Shown one piece after another: positions 28,601 to 37,013 of a DNA stretch of 64,000 nt (positions within the stretch are counted from its first letter, which is position 1; the number at the start of each line of letters is the position of its first letter). A program made the translations under genes and the position numbers. The notes beneath the pieces are model-generated. The model was not told the DNA's origin. It worked only from the letters and a program-made list of their open reading frames with translations, and did not search any database. Source of the stretch: Polyangiaceae bacterium (GTDB taxonomy: Bacteria; Myxococcota_A; Polyangia; Polyangiales; Polyangiaceae); contig JADLEQ010000025.1 in assembly GCA_020846005.1 (NCBI GenBank), positions 58,030-122,029 of the forward strand, read 5' to 3'.

Positions 28601-29391
28601 CCGTCGTCCGGCACGCCGTCGCAGTTGTCGTCGAGGCCGTTGCAGACCTCCGCCGAGCCCTGCACGTTCTGCTGGCAGCCGACCGCGCCGCTCACGCACG
28701 CGGCCGTCCCGACGGCGCACACGCCCTGCAGCCCGGTGTTGCAGGCGCCGCCGCCCTCGGGGTTGCCCTCGTCCGTCGCGCCGTTGCAGTTGTCGTCGAG
28801 CCCGTTGCACGCCTCGGCGGAGGGCAGGTTCGCGCTGAGGCAGATGACGACCCCGCCGGTACACTCGAGCACGCCGTCCGCGCACACGCCGACCAGCCCC
28901 GTCACCGTGCACGCGCCCCCGCCGCCCGGGTTGCCCTCGTCCGGGACGCCGTTGCAGTTGTCATCGAGCCCGTTGCAGAGCTCGGGCAGCAAAGAGCAGG
29001 GGATCGGGGCGTCGGCGTCCCCGCCGTCGTCGCCGCCGTCCGTCGCCGCGTCGTCGCCGGCGTCCGTCGAGGCGTCGGCGCCCGCCACGCCGCTCGCACC
29101 GCTCGTGCCGCTCGCGCCGCTCGCGCCGCTCGCGCCACTCGCGCCACTCGCGCCGCCGCTGGCACTCGAACCACCCGAGCCGCCGGACCCGCCCGTGCCC
29201 CCGCCGCCCGACGCCGCGCCGCCCTCCGTGCCGGTGTCGCCGCCCCCGCCGTCCCGGGCGCCCGTGCCGGACGGGCCGCCCGGCGCCGGATCTTCGCCGC
29301 CCGAGGCGCAGCCGGGCGCCGTGAGGGCGAGTGTCAGCCCGACCACCGCGGCCGGACCCAGGAACATAGGAGAGAGGCCGAAGAGCTTCAT
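25642..29391 (-). CDS. Cys-rich repeat lipoprotein with MopE-like metal-binding motifs
   Basis: 1249 residues from the ATG at 29391 (GGAG upstream). Lipobox TAPGC with C28, then a long Gly/Ser/Ala linker. Next come five MopE-type motifs (CNGLDDNCNGVPDEG and variants), whose Asp/Asn spacing suits Ca2+ or Cu. Twelve to thirteen repeats of about 47 residues follow, each with eight cysteines and a core NGCET...HCGGCG..C.N..G. The last 150 residues form a beta-sandwich-like domain (DEDWFRITYAAG, WEFTYTAACG). Probably an extracellular, heavily disulfide-bonded rod. Function unknown. Confidence 0.85.
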   Translation of the reverse strand: MKLFGLSPMFLGPAAVVGLTLALTAPGCASGGEDPAPGGPSGTGARDGGGGDTGTEGGAASGGGGTGGSGGSGGSSASGGASGASGASGASGASGTSGASGVAGADASTDAGDDAATDGGDDGGDADAPIPCSLLPELCNGLDDNCNGVPDEGNPGGGGACTVTGLVGVCADGVLECTGGVVICLSANLPSAEACNGLDDNCNGATDEGNPEGGGACNTGLQGVCAVGTAACVSGAVGCQQNVQGSAEVCNGLDDNCDGVPDDGFGGGQPCTVQGVTANTPCAAGLSNCLGGQSGCTQTVFPDSETCDGVDNDCNGTIDDSAAVSGTACDTGQLGVCQAGHTTCSAGTPACERDVNPSTEVCNGLDDDCNGDVDDVADINAECSTKNPSAGQVAGWRCTVGFCAVDACNSSYSNCDGAPANGCETSLQNDPLNCNACGTVCSSANGTPGCAAGACVITCNGGYGDCDASVSNGCETALATSVSDCGACGNTCTNAHGGSTCSGGNCQATCDTGWGNCDGNAGNGCETSTFTDTSHCGGCSLACSNPNGSTSCDTGVCLPVCSSAGANCDGNARNGCETNKLTDTQNCGGCNIACTNPNGNTACNNGFCAPVCSSNAGDCDGNPNNGCETSLSTVQNCGGCGVACSNSNGSTACSGGACVPSCTSNYASCDGNANNGCETYLRTDPDHCGSCGFECSNDHGSTTCQSGQCSPTCDPNWGNCDANKQNGCETNLLNDVANCGACGVTCSNANGTTACVNGACVPTCASGYGSCDSNPNNGCETNTDTTVNHCGTCGNVCTNPSGGVSCVGGACAPGCNPGYGNCDGNGGNGCETNILSNVSHCGGCGQACTNAHGTTTCTSGNCAPSCTSGWGNCDGNGANGCETDTSTSTTNCGGCGVTCTNAHGSTSCSASACQPVCSPGWADCDSNAANGCETDTNTSGSNCGGCGITCSNPNGSTSCVSGQCQPVCGAGGGNCDGNAVNGCETNVNTSTSHCGVCGNGCSNPHGSVACNAGSCAPTCSPSSWQVCSGDPDLGCQVDTTSDPNNCSACGNACTVTSNQSSVSGTTCTSSACSVSCNSGYYNQNAAYADGCECQADNLADTCGTAQSVGVLAVGSSTTQSGKILGGTDEDWFRITYAAGATCSFKPKVTLTNNGNPIRMQVYNGPACATGITCADAGNSAVASGITSWEFTYTAACGDLQAIDPTPVAGAFINGGNPQIPNPTEIWIKVFATGSAATCMSYTLTFDNKP
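26330..28170 (-). repeat. Tandem array of about 12-13 units (about 140 bp each) encoding eight-cysteine repeats
   Basis: Each unit encodes about 47 residues with conserved GNCDGN..NGCET and CGGCG blocks. Neighbouring units differ at many codons, so the array is old rather than freshly amplified. It lies inside the Cys-rich lipoprotein gene. Confidence 0.85.
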
Positions 29392-29508
29392 GACGACTCC
29401 GATCAGACGCGCACGCCCAGCCGACTTCGACGCGTAGAATCCCACGCATCCTCCCGACGGTCAACGCTCCGGGCCGAAACCTGAACGCTGGTGCGGTGTG
29501 CAGCGCGT

Positions 29509-29529
29509 GTGTCGTGTAACATCCGACAC
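29509..29529 (+). promoter_or_regulatory. Inverted repeat and -10-like box abutting gpsA start
   Basis: GTGTCG (29509-29514) and CGACAC (29524-29529) flank a 9-nt spacer containing TAACAT (29517-29522), which ends 7 nt before the GTG at 29530. This arrangement fits a leaderless promoter with a possible operator over it. Confidence 0.4.
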
Positions 29530-30588
29530 GTGGCGCGCGTGATCGTCCTTGGAAGCGGCATGATGGGCAGCGCGATGGCGGTGCCTGCCGCCGACGCCGG
29601 GCACGAGGTGCGGCTGGTCGGATCGCCGCTCGATGACGCGATCGTAGCGGCCGTGACGCGGGACGGCATTCACCCGAAGCTGCGCGTCGCGCTCCCAGCC
29701 GGCGTGGTGGCGCTGCCGAGCACCCGGGCGGAGGCCGAGGTCGCGAGCGCGGATCTCGTCCTGCTCGGGGTCAGCTCGCCGGGCGTCCCGTGGGCCGCGT
29801 CCTGTCTCGGCTCGCTCCGCGCGGACGTCCCGGTCGCGATGATCACCAAGGGCCTGCACCTCTCGTCGCGAGGGCTCGTCCCGCTCCCGGACCGGGTGGC
29901 GGAGCTCGCTCCGCTCGGGCGCGCCATCGCGCCGGTCGCGGTGGCGGGGCCGTGCATCGCCGGCGAGCTGGCGCGCCGCGTCGAGACCTGCGTCGTCTTC
30001 ACCGGACGCGACGAGGCGCTCGCCCGTCGCGTCGCGCGGATGCTGCGCACATCCTACTACCTGCCCACCGTCAGCGCCGACGTGGTCGGTGTCGAGGCGT
30101 GCGCCGCGTTGAAGAATGCGTTCGCGATGGGTGTCGGGCTCGGGGCCGGGCTGCACGAGCGGCGCGGAGGCGTGCCGGGCAGCGTCGCCCTGCACAACTG
30201 GGAGTCCGCGGTCCTTGCCCGCGCGATCCTCGAGCTGCAGACGGTGGTCGAGCTGCTCGGCGGCGAGCCCGGCACCGCGGCTGGGCTGGCCGGCGTCGGG
30301 GATCTCACGGTGACGTGCAACGGCGGCCGCACCGGGCGGTTCGGGAGGTGGCTCGGGCTGGGCGTCGGTCTGGCGCGCGCGATCGAGGCGATGGAGGGCG
30401 CCACCCTCGAGTGCCTCGAGATCCTCGCCATCGCGCGGGGCGCTCTCCAGCAGTGGGACGCGGAGGGGCGCCGCGCGGCGCGCCAGCTCCGGCTGCTCCG
30501 CGCGCTCGCCGCCATCGCGCTCGACGACGCGCCCGCCGAGATCCCCCTCGCGGCGCTCTACGGCGAGGGCCCGGCAGACGACGGATGA
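29530..30588 (+). CDS. gpsA: Glycerol-3-phosphate dehydrogenase, NAD(P)+ (GpsA-like)
   Basis: 352 residues from the GTG at 29530 (VARVIVLGSG); the upstream 13 codons are probably non-coding. Rossmann motif GSGMMGSA, a variant of the usual GAGSWGTA. VAGPCIAGELAR and the catalytic lysine in ALKNAFAMGVG, then GLAGVGDLTVTCNGGRTGRFG, all match GpsA. It reduces dihydroxyacetone phosphate to sn-glycerol-3-phosphate for phospholipids. The stop overlaps the start of the FGGY kinase (ATGA). Confidence 0.88.
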   Translation: MARVIVLGSGMMGSAMAVPAADAGHEVRLVGSPLDDAIVAAVTRDGIHPKLRVALPAGVVALPSTRAEAEVASADLVLLGVSSPGVPWAASCLGSLRADVPVAMITKGLHLSSRGLVPLPDRVAELAPLGRAIAPVAVAGPCIAGELARRVETCVVFTGRDEALARRVARMLRTSYYLPTVSADVVGVEACAALKNAFAMGVGLGAGLHERRGGVPGSVALHNWESAVLARAILELQTVVELLGGEPGTAAGLAGVGDLTVTCNGGRTGRFGRWLGLGVGLARAIEAMEGATLECLEILAIARGALQQWDAEGRRAARQLRLLRALAAIALDDAPAEIPLAALYGEGPADDG

Positions 30589-32087
30589 CGCCTGAGCCGC
30601 TCGTCGTCGGCGTGGACCTCAGCACCACGGCGTGCAAGGCGATCGCGTGGGACGCGGCGGGTCGCTCGCACGGCGAGGGGCGCGCGCCGCTGCGGCTCGA
30701 GAACCCGGAGCCGGACGGCTGGGAGCAGGACGCCGAGTCGTGGGGAGCCGCGGCAGCGGGGGCGGTGAGCGCGCTCACCCGCGCGCTCGGGCCGCGAGCG
30801 CGCGACGTCCGCGCGCTCGCGATCGCGAACCAGCGGGAGACGGTCGTGGTGACGGACGACGCCGGCCGCGCGCTCCATCCGGCGCTCAGCTGGATGGACT
30901 CGCGCTGCCGCCGCGAGGTCGCGGCGCTGGTGGACGCGCTCGGCGCGGATCGACTCCACGCCGTGAGCGGCAAGCCGCCGTGCACGACGCCGTCGATCTA
31001 CAAGTTGGCCTGGCTCTTCGGGACGGGGCGGATCACCGCCGCGCGCCGCGCGCTGCGGGTGCTCGACGTGCACGCGTGGCTCGTGCACCGGTGGACGGGT
31101 CGCTTCGCGACCTCGGTGCCGGCCGCCGATCCGCTCGGGCTCGTCGACCTCGCGTCGGGGACATGGAGCGCGGCGCTGCTCGACGCGCTCGGCCTCGACG
31201 ATCGCTCCGTGCCCGAGCTGCGGCCGCCGGGCGAGGTGCTCGGGGAGCTCCGTCCGGAGGTGGCGCGGGCCGTCGGGTTGCCCGCCGGCGTGCGCGTCGT
31301 CGCCGGCGCCGGGGACGGGCAGGCCGCAGGCCTCGGGACGGGCATCGAAGGGCGCCGGGAGGCGTACCTCAACCTGGGGACCGCGCTCGTGTGCGGGGTG
31401 GCGTGCGCCGAGCCGCGCACCTCGCGCGCGTTCCGTACGCTGGCCGGCGCGACGCCGGGGACGTTCTTCCTCGAGACCGATCTCCGGGGCGGGATGTTCA
31501 CGCTCACCTGGCTCGCGGAGCTGCTCGGTGGTGCCGAGGCTGCGCGTGAGCGGATGGTCGCGCTCGACGACGCGGCGACGCGCGTCCCGCCGGGCGCCGA
31601 GGGGCTCCTGCTCGTCCCGTACTGGCACGGCGTCATGAACCCATACTGGGACGACGCTGCTCGCGGGGCCGTCGTCGGGCTCCACGGCGGCCACGGTCCC
31701 GCTCATCTCCATCGCGCGGCGCTCGAGGGCCTCGCGCTCGAGCAGCGTCTCCACCTCGAGGGCGTCGACGCGGCGCTCGGCGAGCGGGTCGAGGAGCTCC
31801 GCGCGGTGGGCGGCGGGGCGCGGAGCGAGCTCTTCGTGCGGATCGTCGCCGACGTGACCGGGCGCCGAGTCGTGGCCGCCGCCGACGCCGAGGCGAGCGC
31901 GCTCGGCGCGGCGATGCTCGCCGCCGTCGGCGTGGGGCTGCACCCGTCGACGCGCGCAGCGATGTCGGCGATGGTGCGCCTGGGCGCCGCCGTCGAGCCT
32001 GGGGCCGCGAGCGCGCTCTACGACGACGTCTTCGCGCGCTACCGCCGCGTGTACCCGGCCCTGGCCGGGGCCGGGCTCGCCGGCTGA
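30585..32087 (+). CDS. FGGY-family carbohydrate kinase (glycerol kinase/xylulokinase-like)
   Basis: 500 residues. Actin-like ATPase fold: phosphate-1 motif GVDLSTTACKAIAWD, NQRETVVVTD as in glycerol kinase, and the C-terminal adenosine motif AVGGGARSELFVRIVADVTGRRV, given only in part. It phosphorylates a polyol or ketose. Coupling to gpsA suggests glycerol, since both would then feed the glycerol-3-phosphate pool. The sequence alone also fits xylulose, and no transporter or sugar regulator is adjacent to decide. Confidence 0.85.
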   Translation: MTPEPLVVGVDLSTTACKAIAWDAAGRSHGEGRAPLRLENPEPDGWEQDAESWGAAAAGAVSALTRALGPRARDVRALAIANQRETVVVTDDAGRALHPALSWMDSRCRREVAALVDALGADRLHAVSGKPPCTTPSIYKLAWLFGTGRITAARRALRVLDVHAWLVHRWTGRFATSVPAADPLGLVDLASGTWSAALLDALGLDDRSVPELRPPGEVLGELRPEVARAVGLPAGVRVVAGAGDGQAAGLGTGIEGRREAYLNLGTALVCGVACAEPRTSRAFRTLAGATPGTFFLETDLRGGMFTLTWLAELLGGAEAARERMVALDDAATRVPPGAEGLLLVPYWHGVMNPYWDDAARGAVVGLHGGHGPAHLHRAALEGLALEQRLHLEGVDAALGERVEELRAVGGGARSELFVRIVADVTGRRVVAAADAEASALGAAMLAAVGVGLHPSTRAAMSAMVRLGAAVEPGAASALYDDVFARYRRVYPALAGAGLAG

Positions 32088-32142
32088 TTCCGCGCTGGCG
32101 CGCCCGCCGCCGTCGCGTGCTAGCTCACGCCCCGGCCCCACC

Positions 32143-34071
32143 ATGTCCGATCCTCCCCGCCCAGGTTCGGGCACCGGTCTGCCGAAGCTCGTGCTGGGCG
32201 CGCTCGGCGTGGTGTTCGGAGACATCGGGACGAGCCCGCTCTACGCCCTGCGCGAGTGTTTCTCCAGCGCGCACGCCGTGGGCGCCTCGCGCGAGAACGT
32301 GCTCGGCGTGCTGTCGCTCGTGTTCTGGGCGCTCCTGTTGGTCGTCGGGGTGAAGTACGTCGCGTACGTCATGCGCGCGGACAATCGCGGCGAGGGCGGC
32401 ATCTTGGCGCTGATGGCGCTCGCCCACCATCGGGTCGGGGTCGGCACACGATCGGCCGGCGCGGTGATGACGTTCGGGTTGATCGGTGCCGCGCTCCTTT
32501 ACGGCGACGGGATGATCACTCCGGCCATCAGCGTGCTCAGCGCCGTCGAGGGGCTGCGCCTCGTCGCGCCGGAGCTCGGCGGGCTCGTCATCCCGATCAC
32601 CGTGGCGATTCTGGTGGTGCTCTTCTCCGTCCAGCACCGGGGCACCGAGCGCATCGGCAATGTGTTCGGGCCGATCACGGCGCTCTGGTTCCTGATGCTG
32701 GCGGCGCTCGGGATCGCCCACATCGTCGGCGAACCGGCCGTGCTCGTCGCCATCAGTCCGGTGCACGCGATCTCGTTCCTGGTGCGGGAGGGGGGACGCG
32801 CGGCCCTGGTGGTCGGGTCCGTGTTCCTGGTCGTCACCGGCGGCGAAGCGCTCTACGCCGACATGGGCCACTTCGGACTCAAGCCCATCCGCTTCGGGTG
32901 GTTCGCGCTGGTCGCGCCGTCGCTCCTGCTCAACTACTTCGGCCAGGGCGCGCTGCTCTTGGCGGACCCAGGGGCGGCGGCCGATCTGTTCTTCCGGATG
33001 GTCCCCGCGTGGGCGATGGGCCCGGCCGTGGCGCTCGCCACCGCGGCCACCGTGATCGCCTCCCAGGCGATGATCTCCGGGACGTTCTCCGTGACCCGGC
33101 AGGCGATGATGCTCGGCTACTGGCCGCGCGTCCGCGTCGACCACACCTCCACCGCGGAGATCGGGCAGATCTACGTTTCCAGTGTCAACTGGCTCCTCAT
33201 GGTGGCGACCGTCGGGCTGGTGCTCGGGTTCAGGTCGTCCGCTTCCCTGGCCTCGGCGTACGGCATCGCCGTCTCCTCGACGATGGTGCTCACCACGCTC
33301 CTCGCCTGGGTCGTCGCGCGGCGCGCCTGGGGGTGGCCGGCGTGGAAGGCGGGCGCGGTGACGGCGCTGCTGTTGGTGTTCGACCTCGCGTTCTTCGGGA
33401 CGAACGCCCTGAAGATCGCTGACGGTGGGTGGCTCCCCATCGTCGTCGCCGTGTCGGTCTACCTGATGATGACGACCTGGCGCCGCGGCCGAGCCATCCT
33501 CGGCGAGCGCGTCCGCGCCCGGATCGTCCCCCTCGAGGACTTCTACGAGCTCGTCCACGTGGAGCGGCCGGCGCGCGTCCCGGGGACGGCCGTGTTCATG
33601 ACGGGCAACTCGTCCGGCACGCCCCCGGCGCTCCTGCAGAACTTCCAGCACAACAAGGCGCTCCACTCCGTGAACGTGCTCCTCACCGTGCAGACGGAGG
33701 AGGTGCCGCGCGTCCCCGCCGAGGAGCGCGTCAGCGTCGAGGTGCTGCGCGCGATCGAGTGCGAGCGGCGCGAGGGAGATCGCGCCGGCGACGAGCAGGT
33801 GCGGTTCGTACGCGTCGTCGCGCGGTACGGCTTCACCGAGCGTCCCGACGTGCCGAGGATGCTCGCTGCGGCGAGCGTCCCCGATTTCGCGCCGAACCAC
33901 GCGACGTACTTCCTCGGGCGGGAGACGCTCCTCCCCGTCGGGAAGTACGGGATGGTGGCGTGGCGGGAGCGCCTGTTCGCCGCGCTGTCGCGCAACGCCG
34001 AGGCGGCGACGGCGTTCTTCAACCTGCCGCCCGAGCGGGTCCTCGAGATCGGCTCGCAGATCGAGCTGTGA
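32143..34071 (+). CDS. kup: KUP/HAK/KT-family potassium transporter
   Basis: 642 residues, close to the E. coli Kup length. The first membrane helix carries the family signature GVVFGDIGTSPLYAL, then LYGDGMITPAISVLSA and GGEALYADMGHFG. About 12 transmembrane segments run to residue 440, followed by a cytoplasmic C-terminal domain of about 190 residues. Imports K+ with H+. The leader is only 56 bp with TAGCTC (32121-32126) as a possible -10; no c-di-AMP riboswitch fits there. Confidence 0.95.
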   Translation: MSDPPRPGSGTGLPKLVLGALGVVFGDIGTSPLYALRECFSSAHAVGASRENVLGVLSLVFWALLLVVGVKYVAYVMRADNRGEGGILALMALAHHRVGVGTRSAGAVMTFGLIGAALLYGDGMITPAISVLSAVEGLRLVAPELGGLVIPITVAILVVLFSVQHRGTERIGNVFGPITALWFLMLAALGIAHIVGEPAVLVAISPVHAISFLVREGGRAALVVGSVFLVVTGGEALYADMGHFGLKPIRFGWFALVAPSLLLNYFGQGALLLADPGAAADLFFRMVPAWAMGPAVALATAATVIASQAMISGTFSVTRQAMMLGYWPRVRVDHTSTAEIGQIYVSSVNWLLMVATVGLVLGFRSSASLASAYGIAVSSTMVLTTLLAWVVARRAWGWPAWKAGAVTALLLVFDLAFFGTNALKIADGGWLPIVVAVSVYLMMTTWRRGRAILGERVRARIVPLEDFYELVHVERPARVPGTAVFMTGNSSGTPPALLQNFQHNKALHSVNVLLTVQTEEVPRVPAEERVSVEVLRAIECERREGDRAGDEQVRFVRVVARYGFTERPDVPRMLAAASVPDFAPNHATYFLGRETLLPVGKYGMVAWRERLFAALSRNAEAATAFFNLPPERVLEIGSQIEL

Positions 34072-34131
34072 GGGCCGCCGATCGCCTGCGCCCGAAGCGG
34101 GGACGCGGGCCGCACCGCCACGAGGACGGGC

Positions 34132-34794
34132 TCAACGCCCGACGAGCGTGAAGCGCAGCGAGTAGCTGATGACCGTCGCCCCCTTGCGCGGTGGCGGGAA
34201 CGTGACCTCGCGGAAGGCGCCGACGACGCAGTCGCGGAATTCGGCGCCCTTCATGCCGGTGCGCGGCTGGCTCACCTCGGGCGTGCCGCCCCGCGGGCCG
34301 ATGCGCAGGTCGACGCCGAAGGTGCCCCCCTTCTCCGGCTCCTGGACGAGCGCGTAGCAGCGGCGGAACGACTCGAACCGTGTCGCCACCGCCTCGCGGA
34401 ACGGCTCCTTGGTCGCGTCGTCGTTCGGACCGCCGCCCACGTGCAGGCCGACGTTCTCGACGCGCACCTCCGGGAGCGACCCTGCCGGCGCGGGCGCGCT
34501 CGGCGGTGGCGCGGCCGAGGCCGAGGGCGCGGGCGCGCTCGGCGCCGACGCGCTCGCGGAGGCGACCGGCGGCGGTGCGACCTCACCGCTCCCGAGCGGA
34601 GCGGGCGCGGCCGGCGCCGCTCCCGACGCCTCCGGCGCGGTCGCCGACGAGGCGATGGCGCTCGCCGCCGGCGTAGCCGGCGCCGCCGGGTGCTCACACG
34701 GGGCGCCGCACCCCGTCGCCAGGACGAGCGCAATCCACGAGGTGGAAGCGGTCGCCTGCGGGAGACGGGACGGGCGGTCGATGGCGCGCGCCAT
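34132..34794 (-). CDS. AgmX/PglI-type lipoprotein
   Basis: 220 residues. Lipobox VLATGC with C29, then about 80 residues of Ala/Pro/Ser linker and a C-terminal domain of about 105 residues. The pattern FRRCYALV, GTFGVDLRIGPRGG, FRDCVVGAF and FPPPRKGATVISYSLRF matches the AgmX/PglI C-terminal domain common in myxobacteria. It has two conserved cysteines and a TonB-like fold. Probably an envelope protein linked to motility or secretion complexes in other species; role here unknown. Confidence 0.75.
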   Translation of the reverse strand: MARAIDRPSRLPQATASTSWIALVLATGCGAPCEHPAAPATPAASAIASSATAPEASGAAPAAPAPLGSGEVAPPPVASASASAPSAPAPSASAAPPPSAPAPAGSLPEVRVENVGLHVGGGPNDDATKEPFREAVATRFESFRRCYALVQEPEKGGTFGVDLRIGPRGGTPEVSQPRTGMKGAEFRDCVVGAFREVTFPPPRKGATVISYSLRFTLVGR

Positions 34795-34852
34795 GCGACG
34801 TCTCTACCGCGCCCGGCTCCCGCGAGCCAGCGTGCGGGAAGGGGCGAGGGTG

Positions 34853-34858
34853 TAGAGT
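34853..34858 (+). promoter_or_regulatory. -10-like box for the lipoprotein at 34865
   Basis: TAGAGT ends 6 nt before the GTG at 34865, and there is no ribosome site. This is the leaderless-type arrangement seen repeatedly in this window. Confidence 0.4.
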
Positions 34859-34864
34859 CGCCGC

Positions 34865-36127
34865 GTGAAGCTCGCGGCTGCGCTCGTGCTCGTCGTGGCG
34901 CCTCCGGTGGGCGTGGCGTGCGAGTCGTCACGGAGCGGCACGCGGCGAGCCGCAGCGAGCGCCGAGCCGGCGCCGAGCACCGAGCCGGCGCGGGCTGCGC
35001 CGCGCCCGCCCGCGCCGCTCGCGTCGCCGGGCCACGCGGCCGCGGCGATCGCCTCGGGCGCGTCCGCGAGCGTCGCCCCCGCGGCGGCGTCGAGCGCGCG
35101 TGCGGCCCCCGGCGCCCCGCGCGGCGCGTGGCGGCTCAGCGACGTCGCGGACCTCGGGCCGGCCGCGCCGGCCGCCGCTACGCCGACGGGTATCGTCGCG
35201 ATCACCGCGACGGGCGAGATCGTCCGCGTGGACGCGCCCAGCGTCGCGGCGGCGGCCGCGCGCCCGACGCCGCGCTTCGGTGCGGACGCCGCGTTCGCGC
35301 GAGGCCGGGCACCGGCGGTGGTCGCCGGGCACGCCTATCGCGTGGCGGGCGGGCAGCTCGTGCGCGCGCCACTCGCGGGCGGCCCGCAACAGGAGCTCGC
35401 CGCGGGGGCGCGCGACGGCACGCGCGTCGCGGTCGCGCTGGACGGCGACGCCCCCGTGGTGGCGTGGATCGCGGAGGGACCCGGGGAGACGCTGACCGCG
35501 CGTCTCTGGCGCGGGGGCGCCGGGATCGCGGCGTCACCCGACGGCGCGGGGGCGTCGAGTGTGGCGCTCGTGCGCGGGGCGGGCGGCCTGCTGCTCCTCG
35601 CGCTCGACGTGCGAACGGGCATGACACAGCTCCACGCCGCCCGCGTCGTCGCCGACGCCAGCTCGGCCCGGGTCGAGGGGGACGCGGTCCTCTGGGTAGG
35701 GGGTGCGGGGGGTAGCTATACCGAGGTCGCCGCTGCGAGCGACGGCCGGAGCGTGACGGCGTGGGTCGCCATGGAGCGTGGGGTCTCCGGGTTCGGCCTC
35801 GCCACCATCGAGGTCGGCGAGCGGCCGCGCGTCGACGCACCGTCCTGGTGGCGCGAGTATCCGAACGGCCTGGATCCCGCGCCGGTCGCCGGCGCCCCGG
35901 CCTGCGGCGCGGTGCTCGTCGCGTTCGTCCAGCCGACGGCTGCGGCGCCCGGCGCGGAGCGGGCGCTCCTGCTCGCGGACGCCCGCGGTGGCGACGCAGA
36001 CGAGGTGGCGCGCGCGCGGACGTTCGGGGACGTCTCCGTGGCGCCCACGCACGACGGCGCGCTGCTCGTCTGGGTCGCCGGCGACCGCACCTGGGCGCGG
36101 AGCCTCCGCTGCGCGCCCGGGCGCTGA
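34865..36127 (+). CDS. Lipoprotein, probable beta-propeller, unknown function
   Basis: 420 residues, GTG start. Lipobox VGVAC with C19, then an Ala/Pro-rich linker to about residue 95. The remainder alternates short strands with recurring blade-like phrases (GIVAITATGEIVRVD, VVAGHAYRVAGGQLVRAPLAG, VAVALDGDAPVVAWI, GALLVWVAGD). No known family recognised; a propeller is my inference. Divergent from the AgmX-like gene across 70 bp. Confidence 0.7.
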   Translation: MKLAAALVLVVAPPVGVACESSRSGTRRAAASAEPAPSTEPARAAPRPPAPLASPGHAAAAIASGASASVAPAAASSARAAPGAPRGAWRLSDVADLGPAAPAAATPTGIVAITATGEIVRVDAPSVAAAAARPTPRFGADAAFARGRAPAVVAGHAYRVAGGQLVRAPLAGGPQQELAAGARDGTRVAVALDGDAPVVAWIAEGPGETLTARLWRGGAGIAASPDGAGASSVALVRGAGGLLLLALDVRTGMTQLHAARVVADASSARVEGDAVLWVGGAGGSYTEVAAASDGRSVTAWVAMERGVSGFGLATIEVGERPRVDAPSWWREYPNGLDPAPVAGAPACGAVLVAFVQPTAAAPGAERALLLADARGGDADEVARARTFGDVSVAPTHDGALLVWVAGDRTWARSLRCAPGR

Positions 36128-36165
36128 CGCCCGCGCGACGGGGTAGGCGCTCCCGCGATCCGTGC

Positions 36166-36171
36166 TAGGGA
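36166..36171 (+). promoter_or_regulatory. -10-like box for the methyltransferase
   Basis: TGC then TAGGGA (extended -10 form) ends 11 nt before the GTG at 36183. This favours that start over the GTG at 36162, which would lie upstream of the box. Confidence 0.35.
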
Positions 36172-36182
36172 CGCCCCCCACC

Positions 36183-37004
36183 GTGGCCCCCCGACCCGTC
36201 CGAAGCGCGCGGCGATCGCGCTTCACCGCAGCCTCCGCCGATCGCCACCTCCTCTACCAGCTCAGCGTGCAGTCGGTGGACACCGAGGCCGCGTTCCTCG
36301 ATCGCGTGCACCGCCGGGTCGTGGGGCGCCGGGCGGTGTCCCTCCGCGAGGACTTCTGCGGCACGGCCCTCCTCTGCGCCGAGTGGGTGCGGAAGCGCCC
36401 GGAGCGCCGCGCGACGGGCGTCGACCTCGATCCGAGCGTCCTCGCGTGGGGCCGCGAGCACAACCTGGCGCCCCTCGGGGATCGCGCCGATCGCGTCACG
36501 CTCGTGCAGGCCGACGTGCGGGCACCCCACCGCGGCGTCCACGACGTGATCGTGGCGTTCAACTACAGCTACTGGATCTTCCGCACGCGGGACGAGCTGC
36601 GTGACTACTTCGCCGGGGTTCGCCGGGCGCTGGCCCCGCGCGGGCTCTTCTTCTGCGACGCCTATGGCGGCACGGACGCCATGGACGCGCTCCAGGAGTC
36701 GCGCCGCATCCGCGGCGGCTTCACCTACGTGTGGGAGCAGGCCCGCTTCAACCCCATCGATCACGACGTACTGAACCACATCCACTTCGAGTTCGCCGAC
36801 GGCTCGAGGATGGATCGCGCCTTCACGTACGCGTGGCGATTCTGGACGCTCCCCGAGCTCCAAGAGCTGCTGCGGGAGGCCGGGTTCCGCGAGGTCACGG
36901 TGTACTGGGACCGCGCCGAGCGCGAGGGCGAAGAGAGCTACCGCCCGACCACCCGAGCCGCCAACCAGCCCGGCTGGCTCGCGTACCTCGTGGCGCAGCG
37001 CTGA
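36183..37004 (+). CDS. Class I SAM-dependent methyltransferase
   Basis: 273 residues from the GTG at 36183; an in-frame GTG at 36162 would add seven residues. SAM-binding region REDFCGTALLCAEWVRKRPERR, given only in part, then GVDLDPSVLAWG, TLVQADV and VIVAFNYSYWIF. The NYSYW block and the later GSRMDRAFTYAWRFWTLPEL are typical of a conserved but uncharacterised bacterial family. Substrate unknown. Convergent with the zinc-ribbon gene, 9 bp apart. Confidence 0.85.
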   Translation: MAPRPVRSARRSRFTAASADRHLLYQLSVQSVDTEAAFLDRVHRRVVGRRAVSLREDFCGTALLCAEWVRKRPERRATGVDLDPSVLAWGREHNLAPLGDRADRVTLVQADVRAPHRGVHDVIVAFNYSYWIFRTRDELRDYFAGVRRALAPRGLFFCDAYGGTDAMDALQESRRIRGGFTYVWEQARFNPIDHDVLNHIHFEFADGSRMDRAFTYAWRFWTLPELQELLREAGFREVTVYWDRAEREGEESYRPTTRAANQPGWLAYLVAQR

Positions 37005-37013
37005 TCGATCGGC

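Noticed and set aside
26377..29484. A 1035-residue open frame on the plus strand opposite the Cys-rich lipoprotein
   Set aside because: It has no signal, domain or sensible composition, and arises because the repeated GC-rich codons of the true gene lack stops in the opposite frame.
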